This document shows positions 40,196 to 50,430 of a DNA stretch of 64,000 nucleotides, in pieces. Numbering within the stretch: position 1 is the first letter of the stretch; each line of letters opens with the position of its first letter. The notes beneath the pieces were generated by a model. It had not been told where the DNA came from. It saw only the letters and a program-made list of their open reading frames with translations, and made no database searches. The stretch lies in the NCBI RefSeq assembly GCF_000328475.2, contig NC_026495.1, forward strand, positions 248,001 through 312,000, read 5' to 3'. This stretch comes from Mycosarcoma maydis (lineage: Eukaryota > Basidiomycota > Ustilaginomycetes > Ustilaginales). A program made the position numbers and the translations under genes.

Positions 40196-43100
40196 ATGCA
40201 AAGTCCGGCACCCACCGGAGCAGCAGGTGCAGCGCCTGCGATCGCTCTATCTCCCGTAGAGAGAACGGCATTTGCGCATCTCTTCAACCTTGCCGACCCC
40301 GAGCGCACGGGAATCGTAACCGGCGATGCTGCCGTCTCATTCTTTGCCAAGTCCAAGCTCCCACCGTCGGTTCTAGGCCAGATCTGGGCCATGGCTGACA
40401 GTGCCAACAACGGCTTTCTCACACCGCCTTCCTTCAGCATTGCTTTGCGTCTCATTGCACATGCCCAACGAGGGGAGACCATCACCGAAGCATCCATCAA
40501 ACGACCCGGTCCGCCTCCTACCATGGAAGGTGTCAACCTCCCCCTCACTGCGCAGCTCACTGGATCGCAATCTGGAACTCTAGTACCCACCAACATGCCC
40601 GGTGTCATCGAGATCAAGCCTGAGGATCGCGCGCGCTACACTCGCATCTTTGCCAACTCCGGTCCCGTGGGCGGCCTTATCGATGGTGATCGCGCCAAGG
40701 AAATCTTTGTCAAGTCCAAGCTGCCCTTTGACAAGCTCGGTGCCATCTGGAACCTGGCTGATACCCAAGCTCGCGGATCTCTCGATCTCACCGATTTTAT
40801 CATCGCCATGCACTTCATCCAGAACACCATGAACGGCACGCTCAACTCGATTCCGGCTGCTCTTCCACCTGGTCTGTACGAGCAAGCAAAGGGGCCCGCA
40901 GGCGCCGGCTCGCGTTTCATCCCCGGTTCCCCTCTTGCTGCTCAGAATACAGGTGGCTCCACGTCTGGCTTTGGCTCGTCTGGCATTCCTCGTCAAATGA
41001 CCGGATCTTCTTTCCCCGCCCAGTCCGCATTCCAGTCGCCGCGCCATGCCGTCTCTGCTCCTGCTGCTGCGTGGGATGTCACTCCGGATGAGAAAGCTCG
41101 TGCAGACCAATTCTTCGATGGTCTCGATGTTTCCAGACAAGGCAGGCTCGACGGCGCTGCAGTGGTTCCCTTTTTCATGCAGAGCAAGCTCACCGAGTCG
41201 GTCCTTGCCCATGTCTGGGATCTGTCCGACGTCACCCAGAGCGGCACGCTCTCCAAGGATGAATTTGCGGTGGCCATGCACCTCATCAACAGCCAGCTGG
41301 CCGGAAAGCCACTACCGCAGCAGCTTCCCTCGAGCCTAGTGCCTCCTTCTATGCGCAACATGGATCTTCCCACAGCCGTCAACCCTCAGCAGACCGACAC
41401 CCAGAAGGACCTCTTCTCTCTCATGGACGACGACCCGCCTGCACCCACCATCTCTGCATCCTCCGCTTTCATCACCCCCTCTCCGGCGGCCCCGGTCGTC
41501 GCTACACAGCAAAGCACGCCTTTCGCAGCCAGCAGCACAGCTCCGACTGAGCGCTCTGCGCCCGGACCTTTTGACGATGACTTCTTCGGCGGCGGCAATT
41601 CTTCAGCTTCGCCTTTGGCCGCACAGCCCGCGCAATCCGTTGCGACAGCTCTGTCGCCCGCTGCTACGGGCGGAAGCTTTGGCACCGCTACCGCATTCAG
41701 GCCTCCTGGCTTCGCATCTCCTGGTGGTCCTGCTTCGCCCTCGGCCTCCACATCGCGACTCGGAAGTGCATTCACGGTCGCTGCTCCAGCGACCTCGGCG
41801 GGCGCTGCTGTCGCTACTGCGTTCGGTAGTTCAGATGGCACGGATCAGAGCGTCGAATTTGGAAACAAGTCCAACCAGCTTAGAAGCACTGAGAAAGCTG
41901 TCTTGGACCTTCAGTCCAAGCGCAGCACCCTCGAGTCTTCTATTGCCAACGATGCCTCCACCATCGCTGACCTCGAGTCGCGCCTCGCCACGGTCCGAGC
42001 ACAGCACGAGACAGAGACCAAGCTTGTTAAAGATCTCGAAGAGCGACAGCAAAAGCAGAGCGTCGAGCTCAAGGAGCTGCGCGAGAATGTCATCCGCGAC
42101 GAAAGCGAGCTCAGCGCTCTGAAAGCTGAGAAGGATGAGCTGGAGCAGGCGCTCATGCGTGACCGTGAAGATGTCCGCGACATGAAGAAGCGCATGAACG
42201 ATGTACAGGCCGAGACCAAGTCGCTCAAGGAGCAGCTCGAGAAGCTACGCAAGGATGCTAGGCAGCAAAAGGGTCTTGTTGCCATCAGCAAGAAGCAGCT
42301 CGCCACGGCCGAAGCCGAACAGGACAAGGTGGCTGACGAGATCGAAGCGGTGCAACGAGGCGACTTGGGCGCCGAAGAGGCTGAACACCACGACGTCACT
42401 TCTGCTGGTGCAGCTGGTGCAGATGCTGCCACCCCTGCCACGCGCAGTGCGGCCGCCGAGCCAGTCACAAGTCCTGCTGCTAGTGTTCGGAGCTACAATC
42501 CCTTCGACCGCTTTGGAGCTGGCGCTGGTGCTAGCTCGTCGCAGCCGGAAACCTCTTCGGTGAGCACTTCGCTCCTCGCCGGCGCTGGTGCGGGCGCTGC
42601 CCTTGGCGGCATTGCTGCCGCCGCTGCTCACCACGAAGATGACTCACACACGTCAAACCAATCGACAGAAGCTCGAGGAGATGCATCTGCACAGCCGCTT
42701 TCTCTTGAAGCAGATCCCTTTGGAGTCCAGCAGGCTGAGGTGCAGCCGCATGTAGGCGGTTCGAGTCTTGGATTCGATGACGCTTTTGCTGTTCCAGGCG
42801 AGCCTAGTGGTGCCACCACCTCTGCTGCTCCAGAGCACGCCCAGGTCGAATCGACCGGCTTTGATGATAATTTTGGCAATGACTTTGTTGCAAGCACCCC
42901 CGCTGTTCCTGGCTTCACTGCTAGTGAGTCGGCCACGGCTGCCACCGCAGCGGATGTCGAAGCTACCACAGACAACCACCACGCTTCGGGACTGGCTGCA
43001 GCTGGTGGACTTGGTGCAGGAGCCAGCGTGCTTGGCGCGGCTGCCATCCATGCGGGTGAACCTCTGCACAAGTATGAGGCCGCCCAGGAGCTCGAGTCTA

Positions 43101-44926
43101 TTTCGGACACCGCCGGTCCATTTGCTGGAGACTTGGGTACAGCAGACAGGAACCATCCTGATCAGCCCGATGCAGACGAGGACGAGGACAGTTCGGACGA
43201 TGACGATGAAGGCCCGGAGGAGGTTGGCGGTTTTAAGGCAAGAGGCTACGACACCCCCGTCGAAGTCGCTGCTGATCGATTCCCTGAGGTGGACGCCTCG
43301 GGCGAAAGGCTCTCATCATCGACTGTTGCACCGCCTACAAGAGCGGAACACCAGCATACTGTGCCTGGCGGTCTGGAAGACGTGACTACTGCCACCGTCT
43401 CTGCAGAATCGGCTCCAGTCGACCCAACGTCGATCGGAGACATCGGAGGGCGCACTGCATCAACGACATCGATTGCGCCTGTGAGCCGCCAAGGCACCAT
43501 CTCTGATGACATCAACGAGTCTTTGACGACGTCAGAGCTAACGCGAAGCAAGGATGCCGAGAGCAGCCCCCATGGTGCTGGAACTGCTGCAGCAGGTGCC
43601 ATCGGCATTGCCGCTCTTGCTGCAGGAACGGGAGCTTTGACTCTCGGCGAACGGGGTCAGGGCGACACGACACCCAGTGCCACCACGCCTGCGGACGACA
43701 ATGTGCCCCTAAGCCAGCTAGTTGGCTTGCATGGCGCAAAGTTGGCTCCTCCCACTGCGGCTGCTGATTCAACTACTCCAGCTGAGCCTGCTGCAAGCCC
43801 TACTCTGTCGCCTAAGACTCGCCGTGCGCCTCCGCCCGCTCCTGTCCGTAGCGCTACGAATCTTTCAACTTCTTCGGGTGCTCCAGCCGCGGCGGCGGCG
43901 ACAGTGCTTGCTGATGAGCCAACGCCCATTGCTGGGAGTGCTGCCCCTGTCACAGTCGGGGGAGATTCAAGCAAGTCCACCAACCCATTTGGCATGGATG
44001 AATTCAGCGCAGCACCCAGCCTGCCCGACGCTGGACAGCACAAGAACGACAATGGAAGCGGCAGCAACTTTGACGACTTTGATTCGGCGTTTGAGGATCT
44101 CGGACCATCAGAAGCCGTACCTTCATCCTCGGCAGCTGGTCCGGTTGGCATGACTGCAGCAAGCGATCCAGCTGGGTTCGACGATGCCTTTGACAACGAT
44201 TTTGACTTTGTGCCGTCCTTCAGTGCTGTAGGTGCTAGTGCAATTCCTAGCGGCGACACTGCGAGTCGTGAGGTGCCTTCATCGGGCGGCGCGGGAGCTG
44301 GTAGCAACAATACCTTTGACGATTTTGATGCCGCTTTTGACAGCACGCCTGCGGTTACTCGTGACTCATCAGCCAACAACACTTCGACGACGGCTGACGC
44401 TAGCGTCATCCCGGCTGTTAGTGTAGGAGGCGGTCTTGGTGCGGTTGCTGGTTCTGGAAGTCACGCTGATCGCGGCATTGCATCCAACGCCACTTCCGGT
44501 TTCAGCTTTGAAGATACCTTTGACCCCGCTGGTGGCTCTTCGACTACCTCAGCTGGCGCGGCACCTTCGACGCTCAACGCTCCCATCGCTGCATCGACAT
44601 CGACCGCTGCAGCTAGTACCACTTTGCCATCCTCGGTCTCGTCACCCATTGCACCGCCTGGCACCTACGCACCTCCACCAGGACCGCCTCCCGGCTTCAA
44701 TGCGCCACCTGCTCTTCCGTCGCGCTCAAGCACGCGCCACACCACAGGCGGCGGGGGAGGCGCAATTGCGGAAGCAGAAGACTACACCGGAGCTCTTCCA
44801 GACGATGCAGCTCAAGTCAAGCAACTGTGCGGTATGGGTTTCACCAGAGAAAAGGTGATTCAGGCTTTGGAAAAGTCAAACTACCGAACCGAGAAGGCGC
44901 TCGAACGTCTACTTGCTTCGGCTTAG
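40196..44926 (+). CDS. ede1: Ede1/Eps15-like endocytic scaffold with three EH domains
   Basis: 1576 aa, single exon. Three EH domains lie at residues ~19-95, ~138-215 and ~294-371. Each has the helix-loop-helix pattern ending SKLPPSVLGQIWAMAD, SKLPFDKLGAIWNLAD or SKLTESVLAHVWDLSD. EH domains bind NPF peptides on endocytic adaptors. Residues ~560-720 form a coiled coil (TEKAVLDLQSKRSTLESSIAND...). The remainder is Ala/Ser/Gly/Pro-rich with NPF/DPF-type and acidic DDFDSAFEDL-type motifs, suited to binding AP-2 and other EH proteins. The C-terminus is a UBA domain (~1535-1575, VKQLCGMGFTREKVIQALEKSNYRTEKALERLLA), as in yeast Ede1. The protein acts in the early clathrin coat at the plasma membrane. 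Many long antisense ORFs overlie it because of its GC-rich codons. Confidence 0.94.
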   Translation: MQSPAPTGAAGAAPAIALSPVERTAFAHLFNLADPERTGIVTGDAAVSFFAKSKLPPSVLGQIWAMADSANNGFLTPPSFSIALRLIAHAQRGETITEASIKRPGPPPTMEGVNLPLTAQLTGSQSGTLVPTNMPGVIEIKPEDRARYTRIFANSGPVGGLIDGDRAKEIFVKSKLPFDKLGAIWNLADTQARGSLDLTDFIIAMHFIQNTMNGTLNSIPAALPPGLYEQAKGPAGAGSRFIPGSPLAAQNTGGSTSGFGSSGIPRQMTGSSFPAQSAFQSPRHAVSAPAAAWDVTPDEKARADQFFDGLDVSRQGRLDGAAVVPFFMQSKLTESVLAHVWDLSDVTQSGTLSKDEFAVAMHLINSQLAGKPLPQQLPSSLVPPSMRNMDLPTAVNPQQTDTQKDLFSLMDDDPPAPTISASSAFITPSPAAPVVATQQSTPFAASSTAPTERSAPGPFDDDFFGGGNSSASPLAAQPAQSVATALSPAATGGSFGTATAFRPPGFASPGGPASPSASTSRLGSAFTVAAPATSAGAAVATAFGSSDGTDQSVEFGNKSNQLRSTEKAVLDLQSKRSTLESSIANDASTIADLESRLATVRAQHETETKLVKDLEERQQKQSVELKELRENVIRDESELSALKAEKDELEQALMRDREDVRDMKKRMNDVQAETKSLKEQLEKLRKDARQQKGLVAISKKQLATAEAEQDKVADEIEAVQRGDLGAEEAEHHDVTSAGAAGADAATPATRSAAAEPVTSPAASVRSYNPFDRFGAGAGASSSQPETSSVSTSLLAGAGAGAALGGIAAAAAHHEDDSHTSNQSTEARGDASAQPLSLEADPFGVQQAEVQPHVGGSSLGFDDAFAVPGEPSGATTSAAPEHAQVESTGFDDNFGNDFVASTPAVPGFTASESATAATAADVEATTDNHHASGLAAAGGLGAGASVLGAAAIHAGEPLHKYEAAQELESISDTAGPFAGDLGTADRNHPDQPDADEDEDSSDDDDEGPEEVGGFKARGYDTPVEVAADRFPEVDASGERLSSSTVAPPTRAEHQHTVPGGLEDVTTATVSAESAPVDPTSIGDIGGRTASTTSIAPVSRQGTISDDINESLTTSELTRSKDAESSPHGAGTAAAGAIGIAALAAGTGALTLGERGQGDTTPSATTPADDNVPLSQLVGLHGAKLAPPTAAADSTTPAEPAASPTLSPKTRRAPPPAPVRSATNLSTSSGAPAAAAATVLADEPTPIAGSAAPVTVGGDSSKSTNPFGMDEFSAAPSLPDAGQHKNDNGSGSNFDDFDSAFEDLGPSEAVPSSSAAGPVGMTAASDPAGFDDAFDNDFDFVPSFSAVGASAIPSGDTASREVPSSGGAGAGSNNTFDDFDAAFDSTPAVTRDSSANNTSTTADASVIPAVSVGGGLGAVAGSGSHADRGIASNATSGFSFEDTFDPAGGSSTTSAGAAPSTLNAPIAASTSTAAASTTLPSSVSSPIAPPGTYAPPPGPPPGFNAPPALPSRSSTRHTTGGGGGAIAEAEDYTGALPDDAAQVKQLCGMGFTREKVIQALEKSNYRTEKALERLLASA

Positions 44927-44970
44927 CGAGCATCAGTAAATGTATATAGGTTTTGTGAATGGCAAAATGG

Positions 44971-45832
44971 TTAGGCATACAATGCGGAAGCGGCCGGTCG
45001 ACCAAACAGAGCTGACCATGACCGAGGCTCTTTGAGCAGCAGTTGTGGTGTTGTGGTAGTTGAAAGGAGGGAAACAACGAGGGTGGCAAGATTGTGTGCG
45101 TCTGGACGCGTGTCTCCTTCAGCAGCAAAGTAGAGGAGAGCGCCAAACGAGTCTTTGACGCTTGAATGCGAGATGTGGTGAAGCAGCTTTCTGGTGAGTA
45201 GCGATCCCGGGATATGCGGTACGTCGATGTGCGTCTTGGTCGGTATTTGCAGCGACTGGATCGAGGGAGGATTGAACTGAGGGAACGAGGTTTGTAGGCT
45301 TGCGAGGATGCGTGTTGAAGGTGTCGAGTTGGCAGGCAAGAGGCTGAGGATGGGCGTGCAGAATTCGTCGTCTGTCCTGGCAGCCGCATCGATCGATGTA
45401 AGCCAGAGCACTTCTTTGAAGTGCGACGTGGTAATCCAGTCGATCAGAGCGCAAATGTAGCTCGAGTTGAGCGATTTGTAAACGGGAGAACGCTGTTGGA
45501 TCACTGTTACGGATCCGTTGCAGAACACTTTTAGGAACCAAGCAAGATAATACGGTTAGTGCCAATGCGAAGGACTGATTCGAGCGGAATTAGTCCTTAC
45601 CTTCCAATGACGTCGTAATGTCGTAAGCATCTTCGGTCTCAGACGGTCCCACAAAGGGAAAGCAGAAGCTCGGGTCGATGCGACCCACTTTGACCAGGGA
45701 GAGCGAAGCGTCGTGGAGTAGCAAGTCGACCGCTAGTTGAGGAACCGAGCCGATGGAAACGGCAGGTATGATGAGCGTTGTGCCGTCCAGTTTGCAGGAA
45801 GAGGTGGGCGTGTAGAACGGTGATTTCGTCAT
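44971..45832 (-). CDS. pac2: Proteasome assembly chaperone 2 (PAC2/Add66)
   Basis: Two exons, 45832-45601 and 45527-44971, 262 aa. The 73-nt intron has a GTAAGG donor, CTAAC branch site and AAAAG acceptor. The N-terminal exon has the PAC2 signature LIIPAVSIGSVPQLAVDLLLHDASLSLVKVGRIDP. After splicing (DITTSLE-VFCNGSVTVIQQRSPVYKS) comes the conserved strand and helix with IDWITTSHFKEVLWLTS. Length equals the family norm. PAC1-PAC2 dimers guide assembly of the 20S alpha ring. Its divergent neighbour encodes the beta-2 subunit of the same 20S particle, 452 bp away, which supports the call and suggests co-regulation. It is convergent with EDE1, with only 44 bp between the stops. Confidence 0.88.
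45528..45600 (-). other. Intron of PAC2
   Basis: GTAAGG donor, CACTAACC branch site and AAAAG acceptor, phase 1 (G+TG = Val). Needed to join the two halves of the PAC2 domain. Confidence 0.88.
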
Positions 45833-46284
45833 GCTTGCCTACGGATGTATTGAAGGTGGATGGAAAAGAGAAGGGGGAAAGAGAGGACGCAGAAAGTGTA
45901 ACTTGTGCGGTGCTCGACATCTTTGAAAGGGTCTTCGCGTTTGTGTGGAGGCGCTCACGGCTTGTCCGTCCAGGAGGGAAATTCTCAAGGTGTTAAGTTC
46001 AACCTTGATTGTTTCGCGCAGCTTAAAAGGGCTTGCGTGGTTCGTGGTTTACGGTCACGGGTTGGTCGTGGGATGCGTAACAGGTGAGGGGCCTGGACGG
46101 AAAGAGCGCCGGAGCTCGATCACTCCACATCAGGCTGTGAATTCCACCGCGCAGCAGCCACGCATTGTCCATCTTTCAGAACACACCATTCGACCTTCTC
46201 GCAGCTCATTTCCCTCTCCTCGTCTTGACACATCACCCTTTCACACGCGGCGTATACAGCGTCAGACTTTACCCTTGGCATACC
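45833..46284. other. Divergent promoter region PAC2 / proteasome beta-2
   Basis: 452 bp between the two start codons. No heptamer array is present, an exception among divergent promoters here. I looked for the yeast Rpn4 site GGTGGCAAA and saw no clear match. The part from 46180 is pyrimidine-rich leader of the beta-2 gene. Confidence 0.5.
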
Positions 46285-47166
46285 ATGTCAGCAGCCATGG
46301 CTCACGCTTTCCCCGGTAGCTCCACCTCGAGCTCCGGCTTTGACTTTTCCAACTATTCGCGCAACACCTTCCTCTCGAATCAAGGACTCGGTGGGTTCAC
46401 TGCCACCTCCACGGGTACTACTATCGTCGGCTGTATCTTTAAAGATGGTGTAGTCCTCGGTGCCGATACACGAGCTACCGAAGGACCTATCGTGGCCGAC
46501 AAGAACTGCGAAAAGATCCACTACATCTCGGACAACATTCGATGCTGCGGTGCAGGCACTGCAGCAGATACCGAGTTCGTCACGCAACTCATCTCATCCA
46601 ACATGCAGCTGCACGAGCTGAACACGGGGCGTCAACCACGTGTGGTTACAGCGATGACCATGTTGAAGCAGCGCTTGTTCCAGTACCAGGGTCACATCGG
46701 TGCTGCGCTTGTGTTGGGCGGATACGACGCTACGGGTCCACATCTGTTCACGGTCGCCCCGCACGGGTCGACGGACAAACTGCCATATGTCACGATGGGT
46801 AGTGGATCGCTCGCTGCGATGGCAGTGTTTGAAAGCGGCTGGGTCAAGGATATGGAGCGTGCAGATGCCATCGGCCTGGTAGCAGCCGCCATCAGCAGTG
46901 GTATCTTTAACGATCTCGGAAGTGGTAGCAACGTCGACGTCTGCGTCATCGAAAAGGGAAAGACCGAGTACCTTAGGAATTACGAAACCCCCAACGAAAG
47001 GGTAAGCAAGGAACAGAGGTATCAGTTCCCGCGTGGAACGACCGCTTTCACCAAACAGCAGATTTACGATATGATCAGAAAAGAGGACGTCCTCGAGATT
47101 GGAAACAAAGCAGCTGTACCTGTCCCCGCCGCTGCGCCGGGAGAAGAGCGTATGGACACGTCCTAG
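46285..47166 (+). CDS. pup1: 20S proteasome subunit beta-2 (trypsin-like)
   Basis: 293 aa from the ATG at 46285; 40 upstream in-frame codons are leader-like. The propeptide (residues 1-44) ends STG|TTIVG, so Thr45 is the catalytic Thr1 after self-cleavage. The conserved Asp17 and Lys33 equivalents are in [35 protein letters not shown] and [12 protein letters not shown] are family segments. The C-terminal tail ([11 protein letters not shown]...) corresponds to the long beta-2 extension that wraps the neighbouring beta-3. Beta-2 supplies the trypsin-like site of the 20S core. Confidence 0.95.
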   Translation: MSAAMAHAFPGSSTSSSGFDFSNYSRNTFLSNQGLGGFTATSTGTTIVGCIFKDGVVLGADTRATEGPIVADKNCEKIHYISDNIRCCGAGTAADTEFVTQLISSNMQLHELNTGRQPRVVTAMTMLKQRLFQYQGHIGAALVLGGYDATGPHLFTVAPHGSTDKLPYVTMGSGSLAAMAVFESGWVKDMERADAIGLVAAAISSGIFNDLGSGSNVDVCVIEKGKTEYLRNYETPNERVSKEQRYQFPRGTTAFTKQQIYDMIRKEDVLEIGNKAAVPVPAAAPGEERMDTS

Positions 47167-47451
47167 AAGATACCTGAATCACTTGTTTCTTCAACATGCT
47201 CTGCCTGCAGCGTCAATCGTACACCCTCGCAGCACCATACTGGACGCGTTGAGCTGGCGTGTGGCTATCACATCGTGAGACTTTGAGCAGTTGCTGCTCC
47301 TGCGACATCGCAACACGGTCCTTGTCCGGTGAACCACGCTGAACTGAATCTGCTCACGCGCACTATCGAGACGCACTCACGCATCGCCGAACTTTGAAAA
47401 GTTGCATTCGTGATTGTTTTTTTGATTTACCGTCTGGTTCGGTATGCAAGT

Positions 47452-48729
47452 CTAAAGATCATCTACAACCACGCTCCACTCGTGTTCGACCTTACCGAGC
47501 TGGATATCAGTGATCCTCTCGAGCATAGCCTTGGCGATCGGTCCGATACCGTCGCCGGCGGGGATATGAATATCCTTGCCCTTGTAACCGACCCTGTCGA
47601 CAGGGCTGACAACCGCAGCTGTGCCTGCGCCAAACATCTCGACGAGCGCGCCTGATTTCTCCGCCTCGATGACTTCGTGGATACTGATTTCGCGCTCATT
47701 CACCTCGAGGTCTTTCGGCAGCGATTCGAGCGCGTACTTGCCGTTGACGTGATCCTTGGCAATATGCAGGATGGAATCTCTTGTGACACCGGGAAGGATC
47801 ATACCGTTCAGGGGAGGCGTGACGAGTTCGATGCCCTTGCCGTCCTTCTTTTTGAGCGCGACGAAGAGGTTCATGGTTCCCACTTCGGTCAACAGATGCT
47901 GGTCGCCAAACAACCAGAGGTTCTGTTGGTATCCTCGTTCCGCCGCTTCGAGTTGCGGCAGAATTCCAGGTGCGTAGTTGCCTCCGAGCTTGTACTGTCC
48001 CGTTCCACCGGGCCATGCACGCACCTTGTTCGGGTCCGCCTCGAGCGCAACAGGCTTGAATCCGGTCTTGTAGTACGGCCCCACAGGTGAGCAGATGACA
48101 AACAGAAGCGCATCTTTGGTAGGGTGCACTCCCAACGCTGCTTCCGTACCGATCAGCGCAGGTCGGATGTACAGCGAATGGCCCGGTTCCGACGGAATCC
48201 AGCTTTTATCCAACGCCACTAGCTTCTTGATCAACGTGATAAGCTGTTCGCCTTCAAATGTGGGCAGAGCGATGCGTGCAGCCGAGGTGTTCATGCGTTT
48301 CATGTTCATGTCAGGTCGGAAGAGTCGGACTTTGCCATTGACATCCTTGTACGCCTTCATGCCTTCGAAGAGCGACGGTGCGTAGTGGAAGATGACCGCA
48401 CTGGGGTCGAGCTGCAGCGGAGCATAGGGGTGGATTTTGGGTGCATCCCAACCAGTAGCGCTGTTCCAGGGTACGGAAAGCATGTGGTCCGAGAAATTGG
48501 CGCCAAAAACGAGCGATTGAGAAGGCGGTGGAACACGGGGAGCGTTGGACTTGGTTACAACCAAAGCCGAAGCGTCGAGATGCTTGAGGCCTGTTGGCTC
48601 GCCCGTCATGGGATCATGTGAGACGGTGGTCGACTGGAATCGAAACGATGAGCCAGCAGCATTGCGGCGCAGCAACGACGTTGCTGGCACAGCGCGTGCG
48701 CGAAGAGCCGTTTTTGCAAAGTTGAGCAT
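47452..48729 (-). CDS. bat1: Branched-chain amino acid aminotransferase, mitochondrial type
   Basis: 425 aa, single exon. The N-terminal ~32 residues (MLNFAKTALRARAVPATSLLRR) are a typical mitochondrial presequence. The class-IV fold follows: FGANFSDHML, VIFHYAPSLFEGMKAYKD, KLVALDKSWIP, LYIRPALIGTEAALGV, the PLP lysine in GGTGQYKLGGNYAP (Lys247), LTEVGTMNLFV, and LNGMILPGVTRDSIL. The enzyme interconverts Leu, Ile and Val with their 2-oxo acids. It ends convergent with the beta-2 gene. A second, cytosolic isoform would be encoded elsewhere. Confidence 0.96.
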   Translation of the reverse strand: MLNFAKTALRARAVPATSLLRRNAAGSSFRFQSTTVSHDPMTGEPTGLKHLDASALVVTKSNAPRVPPPSQSLVFGANFSDHMLSVPWNSATGWDAPKIHPYAPLQLDPSAVIFHYAPSLFEGMKAYKDVNGKVRLFRPDMNMKRMNTSAARIALPTFEGEQLITLIKKLVALDKSWIPSEPGHSLYIRPALIGTEAALGVHPTKDALLFVICSPVGPYYKTGFKPVALEADPNKVRAWPGGTGQYKLGGNYAPGILPQLEAAERGYQQNLWLFGDQHLLTEVGTMNLFVALKKKDGKGIELVTPPLNGMILPGVTRDSILHIAKDHVNGKYALESLPKDLEVNEREISIHEVIEAEKSGALVEMFGAGTAAVVSPVDRVGYKGKDIHIPAGDGIGPIAKAMLERITDIQLGKVEHEWSVVVDDL

Positions 48730-48833
48730 TGCAGCGCGGTCTACCAGTCTCCAGTGTAGAAAGGATGGTGAAGAGATAAGAGGTGACGTGGGTCAAGGAA
48801 GGAAGGAATGACAATCTTCGGACTTGATGTGGC

Positions 48834-48875
48834 TGACTCGTGACTTGGTTAACAACGAGTTGTGAGTCACGAGTG
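48834..48875. repeat. Heptamer array, ACTCGTG type
   Basis: TGACTCGTGACT and GTTGTGAGTCACGAGT separated by a TTGGTTAACAACG linker; the two halves form an inverted repeat. Confidence 0.75.
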
Positions 48876-48975
48876 GCACACAGACCGAAAGTCGTGCGTG
48901 ACTATCCGTCAACTCACTCGTGCTTCTCTCTGCCTCGGTGCTGTGCTGTAGGCACGAGGGTTAAGCTGATGATGG

Positions 48976-49031
48976 CACGACTCACAACTCACGGACTCTT
49001 GACTCGTGACTCGTGACTGTCTCATGACTCG
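48976..49031. repeat. Heptamer array, ACTCGTG type
   Basis: CACGACTCACAACTCACGG, then GACTCGTGACTCGTGACTG, then CATGACTC: about six units, all of the ACTC subtype. Confidence 0.82.
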
Positions 49032-49643
49032 GTCGGTTCGCTGCGACGGCTATTTGCCATCGATTTTTCGGATATTTGCTCAGGCAATCCACTTTCTTCC
49101 GGCCGAGTCGAAGAAACGCGTTGGCGTTAGGACAGCGACACTTGACATCCATCGCAATCCACGGTCCACTCCTTTGCCCTCTTTCATCAACATCGTCAAC
49201 AACACTGCTTGCTGATCCGGCTCTGGTTACGTTCGAGATCAAGACGTCGCTACTACCATCCGAGCCTATCACTACAAGGTGTCGCACCCACAAAGCTTCA
49301 TCAACGTTCGTCAGCCGGATCACAGCACTTTCTCCCTTTTCCGTCAGACTCGACTCAGCACAGGCCGTTGCTGTTGCCTGCTTCCTGCTTGCAGTAGCAG
49401 CTACGAAAAACAGCGGATACATTCGTCATTCTGCGTCAAGACAAGAAGAATACGACCTAAAAATCACCACGTCACCGCGGCTAGACCAGCCAAGGAAACG
49501 AGCACTAGGGTTCCCAGCTAAAACAGCATCCTTCGTACGACCGCATCGCCCTGCTACACGACGTCGGCATACCTTGTCCTCTTCTCGGGTCCCTACCCAT
49601 TCGCACCATCCTCTCTGGACCGCACTTTTGTCGCCTTGTCATC

Positions 49644-50045
49644 ATGTCGTCCCTTCACTTCTGTGCGGAATGCAACAACCTGCTCTATCCCGAAGTGGAT
49701 CGAACCAACCACGTCCTTCTATACGCATGTCGCAACTGCAACTACCAGCAAGAATCGCGCGAATCGTTGGTGTACCGCAACGATCTCATGTCGGTGACGA
49801 AAGAACAACCGGGTATCGTGGATAACCTGATGAAGGATCCGACGTTGCGTCGAACGCACGATTTGAACTGTCCCAATTGCGGGCACAGCGAGGCGGTGCT
49901 GTTTCAGGATCAAAGCAAGCGCATTATGAACAGAATGATCCTGTTCTACGTGTGCTGTAGGTGCAATCATCTGTTCAGGGATCCTGCGCAGCCCGCGCCG
50001 AGAGAGGGCCCCGGCCAGGTGTGGAACGATAGGAAGAAAAAGTAA
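49644..50045 (+). CDS. rpb9: RNA polymerase II subunit Rpb9
   Basis: 133 aa, single exon. Two zinc ribbons are visible. The N-terminal one is FCAECNNLLYP...YACRNCNY (Cys pairs at ~7/10 and ~29/32). The C-terminal one is LNCPNCGHSEAVLFQDQ...LFYVCCRCNHLFRD (pairs at ~76/79 and ~104/107). The segment PGIVDNLMKDPTLRRT is the linker typical of Rpb9. Rpb9 sits on the jaw of Pol II and contributes to start-site choice, transcript cleavage with TFIIS and fidelity. Rpc11 and Rpa12 share the C-terminal ribbon, but their N-termini differ and they carry the QTRSADE motif, absent here. The C-terminal extension after the second ribbon is ~20 residues. Confidence 0.95.
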   Translation: MSSLHFCAECNNLLYPEVDRTNHVLLYACRNCNYQQESRESLVYRNDLMSVTKEQPGIVDNLMKDPTLRRTHDLNCPNCGHSEAVLFQDQSKRIMNRMILFYVCCRCNHLFRDPAQPAPREGPGQVWNDRKKK

Positions 50046-50430
50046 AGCAGACCGCCAGTACAGCTTACACACAAGCCCATTGCTCAGAGAAACACACACA
50101 CACAACATCCATGCCCCTTTCCAATACTCCAGCTCGCACAGCTGCAAAACTTGCTCACCAACACATTCACGATTTCTGTAAAAATATCAACCACACTCGC
50201 TCTCTTTCGACGTCCACGAACCCTTCTGTACTTGTACCGTTACAACATCTCACGAAACATCCATTTGACTGCACAGCATCCACACGTTGCTAGATCAGAG
50301 ACCAGTGTTTATACCCNNNNNNNNNNNNNNNNNNNNNNNNNNNNNNNNNNNNNNNNNNNNNNNNNNNNNNNNNNNNNNNNNNNNNNNNNNNNNNNNNNNN
50401 NNNNNNNNNNNNNNNNATTCGCGGCCTTTT
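50046..50430. other. Convergent spacer containing the assembly gap
   Basis: 385 bp between the RPB9 stop and the Sel1-gene stop. One hundred N lie at 50317-50416. A short (CA)n occurs at ~50092-50103. No gene is recognised. Confidence 0.6.
50317..50416. other. Assembly gap (100 N)
   Basis: Exactly 100 unresolved bases, the usual placeholder for a gap of unknown length. It begins 15 bp beyond the stop of the Sel1 gene, so coding sequence is intact. Confidence 0.98.

Larger units (their letters stand above)
48730..49643. other. Divergent promoter region BAT1 / RPB9
   Basis: 914 bp with ACTC-type heptamer arrays at 48834-48875 and 48976-49031. A 249-codon ORF (49076-49825) runs into RPB9 out of frame and has no domain. 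Short upstream ATGs occur, so a long leader or a 5'-UTR intron is possible. Confidence 0.5.

Noticed and set aside
43657..44409. 250-codon antisense ORF over EDE1
   Set aside because: Ala/Ser-rich mirror of the low-complexity part of EDE1, without a domain.
49076..49825. 249-codon ORF reading into RPB9
   Set aside because: Out of frame with RPB9; composition resembles translated 5' leader.
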